From Flavobacteriales bacterium (lineage in GTDB: Bacteria; Bacteroidota; Bacteroidia; Flavobacteriales_D; Sanyastnellaceae), in assembly GCA_947464885.1 (NCBI GenBank), contig CANHYZ010000004.1:1-19487 (forward strand): a DNA stretch of 19,487 nucleotides, read 5' to 3'. The translations under genes and the position numbers were made by a program. Of the stretch, positions 8,201-14,708 are shown in pieces; the stretch's first letter is position 1, and each line of letters begins with the position of its first letter. The notes under the pieces are model-generated. The model saw only the letters and a list, made by a program, of their open reading frames with translations. It did no database searches and was not told the DNA's origin.

Positions 8201-11200
8201 GAAACCTGACTTCTCTCCAAATTGAGCAATTACCTGAACGGAAATGGCAGGTTTGAAGGTCGCACGAATCATCCCCTTGAACCCATTGCCGTAAGTCATG
8301 TCATTGTTATAGAAGCGAAGTCCTCCTGCTAATTCAACCACGCCAACTGATCCCGAAATACCAATACTGTCCAGCTCAACACGGTCAAATTCCCAAGCTT
8401 GTTGAGCACCTCCTTCCATGTTTAGTTTGCCTAAGATTGATAACTTTGTAGCAGCTGAAAAGGTGTTACTCTCTCCGGTCAAATTGAGTGTTAGTGTAAA
8501 CTCGATACCTGCATAAAGGCCACCTGAACCGGTTGATGCATCGTCATCCGATCCGCCGGCAATCTTAAGCCCAATGCCTTCAATGTTGACAGGAAAACCA
8601 CTGAGGCCTCCGTTACTTTCTTCACCACTTTCGCTCTCATTTTCAACCGCACTTGATCCGCCCATAAACTTCTGCGGACTAGCAAATCCCATATTCAGAC
8701 AATCTGCGCAATCGATGTAAGGCTCGCGTGTCTGGAAGCCAAGCTCCTGAAACTCCATGAGTTGGAAATTGATGTCACCTACTCCATCCAGACTCGCATT
8801 GATATTCATTTTACCGCTTAGTTCTGCACGTGCAAATACTCCGGCAGAGTCGATGGTTGCTTGAATATAGCATGTTGGATTAAGCGCTAATTCGGCTGCC
8901 CAGAGGTCGGCATTGATTGTGTCTTTCGGAGTAACTCGAAGCTCATAACTGAAGTTCTTGGATACTATGTTCTGCCGAATCATGGAAGTATATACAAGTG
9001 CCGAGTCGCTGATGGGAATCTGGATTTCACCCACAAATCCACCGCGCGAAAACGAATTCTGAACAACATCGACCATCAACGTATCCATCGAGAAACCCCA
9101 ACCGCTGAGGTTGCCATCGGTCACTTCAAATAGATTCTCCAACCGGAAACTAGCTGAAAGGCCTGAGCGGTCGATAAGCATATCGTTCACCGCAAATGTG
9201 AGTCGGTTGCTTGGATTAGAGTAGGTCTTAAACTCCGGTGGTATGCGTATCGATTGTCGCTTCAGATAAAAGCCTTTCCAGTATAGCGATGCATCCTCAT
9301 CAGACAAATCTGCGCCAGTGGGATTGTAAAGTGTAGTATCAAACGCGTATTGCTGCGGGAAACTAAAACCAACAGGGTTCTCGGTGTCGGCGAAGTCGAG
9401 CCAGGCTTCTTCAACCTCGAAGCCCCACCCGGGAACTCCCTTCACCTGGAAAGGATGATTGAAGTTAATGCGTGTGAGCCACTCACCGCGGCGGCGCACT
9501 TTAGCCGTGAATTGAGCTTCAATTTGATGCGTGCCCTCCCTTCCATCTGCCAGGTCTTCCACCAGCATATCACGACCGAATACGACCGCACCATCGATGG
9601 CGAGTGAGCGGAAGCCGCGGCAATCCCAACTCACAAAAGTGCCGGAATCAAGCACCGTGTTATAATCTTCACTGAAACGTGTCTGATTAAATCGCAAGGA
9701 GATACTGTCACCAAAAGGTATTACGTGGTCGAGTGGTAAATAGAGCATTGCCCGGCCATCGCCTCCGAGCCCATTGGGGTGGAAGCAGATATCGGTTGCA
9801 CCCAAACTAAGCCAACCGTGAGCGCCCGGAACATCCATCGAAACCATGGCATTTAGTCTAGCCGTTTCAGGAGTAAATTTCATCCCAACAACTCCAATGG
9901 TAACCCTGTGATCGTCCATAGTATTATCCAATCCAATGGGTAATCCCATCGGATTATCTGGCAATAGCATAGACACTAGTCTGCTCGAGGAATTAACAAA
10001 TAAGTCCAATTGACGAGCTTGGGTTTCATTGAGCGAGGCTATTTGAGAAACACCCTGCATGATACCGGCCGGAACGATGGCTTCATTATCATATTCCGCG
10101 ATTACTTCTCCTTCGTAAACTCTATTGGATGCGTTAATTTTAATCGAAGTGAAGCGTACTTTAATGGGGGCCCGCATGAGTGGAACATGAATCGTTCCCT
10201 TGCCGCTTGCCGCGGTGCTACTCCAGTTGATTTCGGTGATGGTCATACTGAACATGCCAATGGCAACCACATTACCTACTGCAGCAGTTGTAACAGGCAC
10301 GCGTTCCGAAGGATAAATAATTGGACCATCACAGGTATTTACGCATTCGCCCGGCGTTGGTGGTTCGGGATCTGTAGTCAGGGAATCTTTCACGACAAAT
10401 TTCCATGTTGGACCATCGTGATACGAAGGTCCGGATGCAGATACAGGGTCCAGCATCCAGCGCACACGCCAGTAATAATCACCTGTGTCGGCAGGTGTAT
10501 ACAGAAACGTTTCATCGCGATACAACGAGTCAAGCAGACATTGGTCTGAACAAGAGGTAGCATTATAAGAAAGCCCCTGCCCTATTCGCTTCGACTTACT
10601 GGCGATGACGGTCGCAAAATCGCGTGTTCGACTAACCTCTAATAGCCAGCGTTCATCGACACCACTATTGAAGAAGTTAACGATATGATTAGGCCCCGAA
10701 GTTTGCATTAGCGCATAGGGCGGCGTTAAGCGTGATGGAGGTGCCGAGGTTGCGAAACGCAAGGTCACTTCCATATTCTTTTCGACCGAGTCATTGTTCA
10801 TCGGTGCAATGGGTCTAGGGCGCCCCATTCCACTGACAAAAGAACCTGCCAGGCTTCCTGTCAAATAGGTTTCACCGCCTGAACTACTCAACTGAATATC
10901 GGCGTCCCAGTCGAATGCCTCTCCTGCATTGAAGGGAACAATACCATCAGCACTCAGCGGTTTATAGAGGTTTAAGTGCTGACTTTGTTCCTGTGTAATG
11001 CCCGACAAAAAACTACTTTGACCTTGCTGAGGTCCATGAGGCCACGAATTATCGGCATTGTAGGTATCGACTTGGGTGCCGTTTCTGCGCAATTTAAACT
11101 GATGCTCATAATCAACATAATGCACTGAGTACGGATCAAATCGATGCATGATGGGCATTTTCTCCCATGGAAGCGTATCGCCCTCCAGCGGAAAAACAAG

Positions 11201-12082
11201 GGTGAAGGGGTTACCCTGACTTCCGGGCTCCAGATAGTTAAAGGTGCACGGCTCGGAGTAACCTTCATTTTGAAACTCGGTTCCGCCCAATTCGTCATAT
11301 ACCTGAACTCGCCAAGCATAGGTTCGAGGTGAAATCAAGTTGGGTTGGGCAATTCCATACATGATGCTCGTACTCTGCGTTTCGGCGCTATAAATGGGAT
11401 CAGCAGCATTTTCAAGCGCTGATACAGCGTCAATTCCGTCGGGAAGTTGGACCAGAGTAAAGCGATAACGTGCCTGGGCTGTAGGCGGCACTCCCATGGG
11501 CGTTTGCCAGTTGAACAAGATGTTTTGAGGGGCCGTACGTGCGATACTTGCACCACAATCGGGGGTGTTCAGAGCCGGCGGTGGCGGATAGGCTATCGTA
11601 AATGTATTGGAGCAATGATCCGATGACACAGGCTGATAGTTGTTATAGTCATAAGCGCGCAAGCAGACTTGGTATTCTCCTTCAGGTAAAAGTCCGGCTA
11701 CAATATCCTGAGGCGTAATTCCACCGTAATCTACATTGCTGTTCTCTGCAAACGGACGTAAATCCATTCCATTGAGCATGGTAGTTGACGGACCGGAAGG
11801 AATGGTTAATGCTGACCCGGGCCAACGCTCTGCAGCCTCCGTGCGAACGAAAATGTTTCCATCAGTGGTCGCTATAGAACCTGCGAGATAAATACTCTGC
11901 TCGGTCGGTGATGAGTTTATGATAGTGACAGAAATCTGATTGAGGCTTGAGAAATAGTCAGTGTAATCTGCCGAATAAGGTGGGTTGACATTGATTGACA
12001 GCGACAATTGATAAGGCTGTGCCGCAAGTTTAAGGCCTGCAAAACACAGCAACAGGAAAGATAGAATCGCTTGTTTTCTCAT
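5270..12082 (-). CDS. Giant exported beta-rich protein, 2270 residues, function unknown
   Basis: The signal peptide MRKQAILSFLLLCFAGLKLAA|Q is followed by an almost wholly beta-type chain. Residues 24-165 form an N-terminal domain resembling, from memory, the TANFOR domain of Bacteroidota surface proteins (GEYQVCLRAYDYNN). FN3/Ig-like parts follow at about 166-285 (TYAWRVQVYDELGG) and 422-565 (DYYWRVRW). Residues 600-1130 contain degenerate repeats built around GW(G)F. Acidic or Gly/Ser linkers (1141-1188 and 1340-1360) bracket a glycine-rich beta region ending GFGGGAWYHM (1319-1328). More beta units run to about 1680, then an FN3-like part (1700-1820), a segment IPDDAVLFSYPF (1825-1836), an Ala/Gly-rich stretch (1935-1972) and a C-terminal domain. 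There are 22 cysteines outside the signal peptide, compatible with extracytoplasmic disulfides. No protease, glycosidase or T9SS sorting domain was recognised. It starts 6 bases after the barrel gene. I recall similar uncharacterised giants in other Bacteroidota but cannot name a function. Confidence 0.9.
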   Translation of the reverse strand: MRKQAILSFLLLCFAGLKLAAQPYQLSLSINVNPPYSADYTDYFSSLNQISVTIINSSPTEQSIYLAGSIATTDGNIFVRTEAAERWPGSALTIPSGPSTTMLNGMDLRPFAENSNVDYGGITPQDIVAGLLPEGEYQVCLRAYDYNNYQPVSSDHCSNTFTIAYPPPPALNTPDCGASIARTAPQNILFNWQTPMGVPPTAQARYRFTLVQLPDGIDAVSALENAADPIYSAETQSTSIMYGIAQPNLISPRTYAWRVQVYDELGGTEFQNEGYSEPCTFNYLEPGSQGNPFTLVFPLEGDTLPWEKMPIMHRFDPYSVHYVDYEHQFKLRRNGTQVDTYNADNSWPHGPQQGQSSFLSGITQEQSQHLNLYKPLSADGIVPFNAGEAFDWDADIQLSSSGGETYLTGSLAGSFVSGMGRPRPIAPMNNDSVEKNMEVTLRFATSAPPSRLTPPYALMQTSGPNHIVNFFNSGVDERWLLEVSRTRDFATVIASKSKRIGQGLSYNATSCSDQCLLDSLYRDETFLYTPADTGDYYWRVRWMLDPVSASGPSYHDGPTWKFVVKDSLTTDPEPPTPGECVNTCDGPIIYPSERVPVTTAAVGNVVAIGMFSMTITEINWSSTAASGKGTIHVPLMRAPIKVRFTSIKINASNRVYEGEVIAEYDNEAIVPAGIMQGVSQIASLNETQARQLDLFVNSSSRLVSMLLPDNPMGLPIGLDNTMDDHRVTIGVVGMKFTPETARLNAMVSMDVPGAHGWLSLGATDICFHPNGLGGDGRAMLYLPLDHVIPFGDSISLRFNQTRFSEDYNTVLDSGTFVSWDCRGFRSLAIDGAVVFGRDMLVEDLADGREGTHQIEAQFTAKVRRRGEWLTRINFNHPFQVKGVPGWGFEVEEAWLDFADTENPVGFSFPQQYAFDTTLYNPTGADLSDEDASLYWKGFYLKRQSIRIPPEFKTYSNPSNRLTFAVNDMLIDRSGLSASFRLENLFEVTDGNLSGWGFSMDTLMVDVVQNSFSRGGFVGEIQIPISDSALVYTSMIRQNIVSKNFSYELRVTPKDTINADLWAAELALNPTCYIQATIDSAGVFARAELSGKMNINASLDGVGDINFQLMEFQELGFQTREPYIDCADCLNMGFASPQKFMGGSSAVENESESGEESNGGLSGFPVNIEGIGLKIAGGSDDDASTGSGGLYAGIEFTLTLNLTGESNTFSAATKLSILGKLNMEGGAQQAWEFDRVELDSIGISGSVGVVELAGGLRFYNNDMTYGNGFKGMIRATFKPAISVQVIAQFGEKSGFRYWMVDAQAVFTPGITLMSGLDLFGFGGGAWYHMRRTTPLPSAADLNVEASATSESEADDEDAPPGLTLTGVTFVPDQSIGFGFQATVIFGSNGKGDAYNADVTFGAEFNANGGVTQMYLEGNGYFMCEVDDRSNPQIHGEVRIAYDFTRDIFDARFAVTVNVAGGVLKGVNEGGLAGEVHIYASPETWFIHAGTPTTPMGLDVAGIFRTESYLMVGMNLPAALEPPAEVTSVITPSVIERHPGLANGDGFAFGTRTRFNPSFDVMPIYASLDLQMGFDISLLNYGPDVFCEGAPPGSTIGVDGWYADGKAYAYVGMDIGLFVDLWVVSGRFSIINAHMAALLQTGLPNPSWVQGTCGGQYNILNGMVRGNCQFEFKLGEECRPAAQSPLAGIEILEDLVPYNGEQNVDCGTNPEASFNAEVDTPFDLNEMLSNGTERLRRFRFVVERFDLKKGTVLVQTRRTTSPDKFKSSLVPAAFLDPFTNYTVTIKLKGEEFNFATNTWGPALKNDGSPIVAEQSNTFKTGAYPDRIPDDAVLFSYPFNTQRYFLQGECNDGLVKIKSTMDPLFATNPTPSTIRKFNVRFIPVDGGPEINTALNYSGGNITFEIPQLLNNKVYACQLISKDSTLYTMQQNMANMVGTTGGAAGSAAGAAITASQLSSVSAAQFSTLQQTFASLGTGAEARNNRINGRSVRKNEKLLYVFFFKTSQHNTLVQKMQAQNPSSTASELFGSVTWLEPKYTGGEKFDAYDVNGFPYIDGGTTPIRTKSLVYFADARSGNWNTTYTTPVIYDLYQLFRQGNYSALKLLRSNPDTIGIPPRWTVRFDSDYSAAAPLSPNEFLPQSLSPNSVFSNLAATQVASSAFSTSSGFGGFGGLSGFVSAPSSLHLKVATGLNTYMDRQRMVTIGNNVMATYGHPSTSEFYPYNVKTKFLQFLGLGWRPMYNGQYEVNYYYRTPASLCQTLDDFAPIDNRKPYTY

Positions 12083-12088
12083 GGTAGA

Positions 12089-13822
12089 TTAGGATTTGCG
12101 TTGAAGGTTGAGCGTATAACCGACTAAAAATCTGACTTCCGTAAAAGTGCCGCCTGTTGAAGTCACAAATGGTGTGCTGTTGTGCAGAGCGTTAATCGTA
12201 AGGTTAAATTGGTGCGCTTTCTTGATCTGATAGGCCACGGTGGCAAAGCTGTTAAGCGTTGCTCCGGCAGGTTGTCCACTTTGGAAGCCTCTGTTGTAAG
12301 ATAAGCTCAAGTTTGTGCGAAGCTTATCATTCCTGAATGGTTTGGAAGCCCCGATAGTAGGTCCAACGAGAAAATATGATCCGGTGTAAAATGAATTGTG
12401 ACTCAGATTCACCCCTCCCATTAAGCCAAAATTGTCGCGCAGTCGAATATGATTGGCATTCATATTTAAAAACCACACCTGATTTTCTCCTGTGGCATAG
12501 GTACCAAAGGGATTCAGATCTTGCAACTCCTGATAGCTCACGTTCATCGTGAAATTCATCGAGCGAAGTTTATTGATTACCGTATAATTCTGCGACAAAC
12601 TCAGGCTAAGGTTGTTTTGAGCCACGCGAAACGTGTCGTTCACTACCCGAAGGCCCTGCTCCTGAGCGGTTCCGTAGTTTGAAAAATTCAGGTTCAGATT
12701 ATAATTCTTGGTAGGTTGCAACCCCAGATTAGCTGAGCTGATAGTACGTACTGAAGTATAAGATTTTCTGCCTGTAATGTTGTCTTGCTGTTTACCGATG
12801 CTTCCGCTCAGTTTGATTTTATTCTTCATCAATCGAATTGATGGCTCGATGGTAACTGAACGAATATCGGTTTGCTGGTAGAAGGCAGCCAAAGCTCGAT
12901 AATCCGGATCGACTTGCTTGGCCTGTACTTTCAATCCGAAGTTCTTATGATTGTAGCTTATGGAGGCATTCCCAGCCTTCAACAACTGAACCCCTGCGCG
13001 TGGCTGAAAGAAACTCGGAAACGGATTGTATTGCTGCACCGTATCCAGCACCACCAAATTCAGATCGCGATTGAGCAGGCTCAGTCCCACATCCATGCTG
13101 AAGGTTAACCTCTTACTCAGGGCCAGTTTGCTGCTCACACCTAACGCCACATTATCTTGAGGTTTGAGAGAGGCCGAGTCGAGCAAAGCAATCGATTGAA
13201 CTTCGTCATAGACCTTAACCAGCGATAGATCGAAATACGACCTTCGATTGCCCACCCCCACTTTAGCTCCATATCCCATGCGTTTGAAAGCCGCATTTGG
13301 AGCTTCCGTAATGGTTGCATTGGTGTCTTGAGCAATAGGCTTTGCAAACCGTCCATAAAATGCGGAAAAGCGAAAACCCTTCGGATTCATTTCCACTCCG
13401 CCCCCTAGGAATTGAACTCCTGACATGACATACGGATTCATGCGGATGCTGCGATAACCTCCATGGAGTGTAATCCACTTATAGTAAGGGCTAACACCAT
13501 ATCGATTAAAGGGTTGACTAAAGGAACGGTTGCGACTTCCATAATTAAAGCTGAATGGTATCTGCCAGCCGTAAATATTGACAGAAGGTGACCCTGTGAC
13601 CTGCCACCAGAAAGGGTCATTCCGAGGGTCACCATCACCGAAATAGAGATACGGACCAGCCTGCACATTTACAGAGCCGCTAAATACCACCGGCTTAGAT
13701 TGGCCGATTAGTGAAAGGTCTTGAGCGCAAAGTTTTACGGACCATAGCCATGACAATAACACTAAAAACAGAGAGACTATGTGAGCAGTTCTTTTCAAGC
13801 TAGAATCGTGGTTAGCAATCAT
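12089..13822 (-). CDS. Putative outer-membrane beta-barrel protein (first gene of the operon)
   Basis: From the ATG at 13822 this is a 577-residue protein with a signal peptide: Lys10-Arg11, hydrophobic core 14-29, cleavage after LCA|QDL. The context V-K-L-C does not fit a lipobox. The mature chain is a succession of short alternating polar/hydrophobic strands rich in Tyr, Phe, Asn and Gly (NLNLNFSNYG, LSLSLSQNYTV, NFTMNVSYQEL, TNLSLSYNRGF, VRFLVGYTLNL), as in outer-membrane barrels. The N-terminal part (about 45-160) is more distinctive, with IPFSFNYGSRNRSFSQPFNR, GVSPYYKW and GVEMNPKGFRFSAFYGRFAKP. No TonB-dependent plug, SusC, OmpA or Omp85/POTRA signature was recognised. A TTG at 13870 would extend the frame by 16 residues, but it overlaps the predicted promoter and puts an unnatural Cys-rich stretch before the signal peptide, so I prefer 13822. 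As first gene of the operon it may anchor or translocate the two exported partners; that is inference. Confidence 0.82.
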   Translation of the reverse strand: MIANHDSSLKRTAHIVSLFLVLLSWLWSVKLCAQDLSLIGQSKPVVFSGSVNVQAGPYLYFGDGDPRNDPFWWQVTGSPSVNIYGWQIPFSFNYGSRNRSFSQPFNRYGVSPYYKWITLHGGYRSIRMNPYVMSGVQFLGGGVEMNPKGFRFSAFYGRFAKPIAQDTNATITEAPNAAFKRMGYGAKVGVGNRRSYFDLSLVKVYDEVQSIALLDSASLKPQDNVALGVSSKLALSKRLTFSMDVGLSLLNRDLNLVVLDTVQQYNPFPSFFQPRAGVQLLKAGNASISYNHKNFGLKVQAKQVDPDYRALAAFYQQTDIRSVTIEPSIRLMKNKIKLSGSIGKQQDNITGRKSYTSVRTISSANLGLQPTKNYNLNLNFSNYGTAQEQGLRVVNDTFRVAQNNLSLSLSQNYTVINKLRSMNFTMNVSYQELQDLNPFGTYATGENQVWFLNMNANHIRLRDNFGLMGGVNLSHNSFYTGSYFLVGPTIGASKPFRNDKLRTNLSLSYNRGFQSGQPAGATLNSFATVAYQIKKAHQFNLTINALHNSTPFVTSTGGTFTEVRFLVGYTLNLQRKS

Positions 13823-13864
13823 GGACCCGTTTAAGCATGACGCATCATAACAGCAGGGTATTGC

Positions 13865-13896
13865 CAACAATATTCTTTCAGGATTTTCGGGTCAAA
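13865..13896 (-). promoter_or_regulatory. Candidate promoter of the barrel-giant-FN3 operon
   Basis: On the - strand TTTG (13896-13893) is followed after exactly 20 bases by TATTGTTG (13872-13865). This fits the Bacteroidota pattern TTG-N17-23-TAnnTTTG with one mismatch in the -7 box. Transcription would start near 13858, about 36 bases before the ATG at 13822. That supports this start codon and suggests the three-gene operon can be transcribed independently of the two regulatory genes. Confidence 0.5.
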
Positions 13897-13919
13897 GCCG
13901 GACATCTAAAGAACGGCTT
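13895..13919. promoter_or_regulatory. Inverted repeat overlapping the -33 element of the operon promoter
   Basis: AAGCCG (13895-13900) and CGGCTT (13914-13919) form a perfect 6-base inverted repeat separated by 13 bases. Its left arm overlaps the TTTG/CAAA -33 element. It could be an operator or a weak hairpin downstream of the response-regulator gene; there is no U tract to make it a convincing terminator. Confidence 0.35.
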
Positions 13920-13926
13920 CATTCAC

Positions 13927-13938
13927 TTAATAACCGGT
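13927..13938 (-). promoter_or_regulatory. Shared 12-base motif ACCGGTTATTAA, copy 1 (upstream of operon promoter)
   Basis: The - strand 12-mer ACCGGTTATTAA is repeated exactly upstream of the sensor-kinase gene (17934-17945). Here it lies about 70-80 bases before the predicted transcription start of the barrel operon, a normal position for an activator site. A second ACCNGTT (ACCCGTT, 13952-13946) lies in direct orientation 14 bases upstream. LytTR-family regulators bind direct repeats with a GTT core, but the known 9-base consensus and its usual 21-22 base periodicity are not matched closely. Confidence 0.4.
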
Positions 13939-13958
13939 ATAATTCAACGGGTATTTGG

Positions 13959-14708
13959 TCAATGGCCCAAATAGGTCAAAAACTCATCCTTTTTGCGGCG
14001 TGAAACGGCAAGTGTTTTCCCATCACTCATTTCAACATAGCCGCCATCTGTGCGGACAAATCGCTTGAGGTGTTCCACATTGATAAGTGACGAGTTATGA
14101 ATTCGGTAAAACCCTTTGTCGGATAGCATCTTTTCGTATTCACCAATTGATTTAGAACACACAACCTCCTGACCAACCTTGAGATAAAAAACGGTATATG
14201 GCCCTGTGGATAGACAATACAATACGTCCGATGTTTCGATGAAGTGAATACCCTTATCGGTCGAGACACTAATCTTATTGATCTGCTTCTGACTCTTAAT
14301 GTATTCAAGTAAAGCATCCATTGCGTGATTATCCGATTTGATGAGAGACTTCAACTTAGCGACAGCTGCCTTCAGCTCATCCACATCCACAGGCTTTAGC
14401 AAATAATCGAGAGCAGAAACCCGAAATGCCTTCAACGCAAACTCATTGTAGGCCGTTGTGAAAATGACCTGAATATTCAGAGGGGCTAGTTTTTCGACCA
14501 GTTCGAATCCGTTCAATTGAGGCATTTCAACATCGACAAACAACACATCGGGCATTATGTCCGGAATCGAATTCATAGCTTCGGTAGATGATGAAAACGA
14601 ATGCACTACATCAATTTCAGGGCAGTGTTTTTTCAATGCATATTCGAGCACTTCAATGCCACTCAATTCATCATCTACGATAACGGCTTTTAATTTAGAT
14701 TGCATCAT
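13959..14708 (-). CDS. LytTR-family response regulator
   Basis: This 249-residue cytoplasmic response regulator is the partner of the adjoining sensor kinase. The receiver domain (about 6-125) has the acidic pocket D12-D13, phospho-acceptor D59 (LFVDVEMP), the conserved T85 (IFTTAYN) and K105 (DYLLKP). The LytTR DNA-binding domain covers about 142-249 and includes the characteristic segment FYRIHNSSLINVEHLKRF. Members of this LytR/AlgR class bind direct repeats upstream of their target promoters. The start MMQSK overlaps the kinase stop by 4 bases (ATGA, 14705-14708), so the two are translationally coupled. The likely target is the downstream operon and perhaps the kinase gene itself, given the 12-base motif found before both. 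It is a standard LytTR regulator; its target assignment is inference from position. Confidence 0.95.
   Translation of the reverse strand: MMQSKLKAVIVDDELSGIEVLEYALKKHCPEIDVVHSFSSSTEAMNSIPDIMPDVLFVDVEMPQLNGFELVEKLAPLNIQVIFTTAYNEFALKAFRVSALDYLLKPVDVDELKAAVAKLKSLIKSDNHAMDALLEYIKSQKQINKISVSTDKGIHFIETSDVLYCLSTGPYTVFYLKVGQEVVCSKSIGEYEKMLSDKGFYRIHNSSLINVEHLKRFVRTDGGYVEMSDGKTLAVSRRKKDEFLTYLGH

Noticed and set aside
10010..10549. A 179-residue + strand open frame inside the giant gene
   Set aside because: Shadow frame: the opposite strand carries FN3-like WRVRW and cysteine motifs of the giant protein; the antisense translation matches nothing known to me.
12089..13822. Barrel gene as PorP/SprF-type T9SS partner, TonB-dependent receptor or Omp85 protein
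   Set aside because: No plug domain, TonB box, POTRA repeats or PorP/SprF-type length (about 300 residues) was seen; only a general outer-membrane barrel character is supported.
13823..13870. TTG start at 13870 for the barrel gene (593 residues)
   Set aside because: The extension overlaps the predicted -7 box, uses a rare start codon, and puts Cys-rich residues in front of a normal signal peptide.
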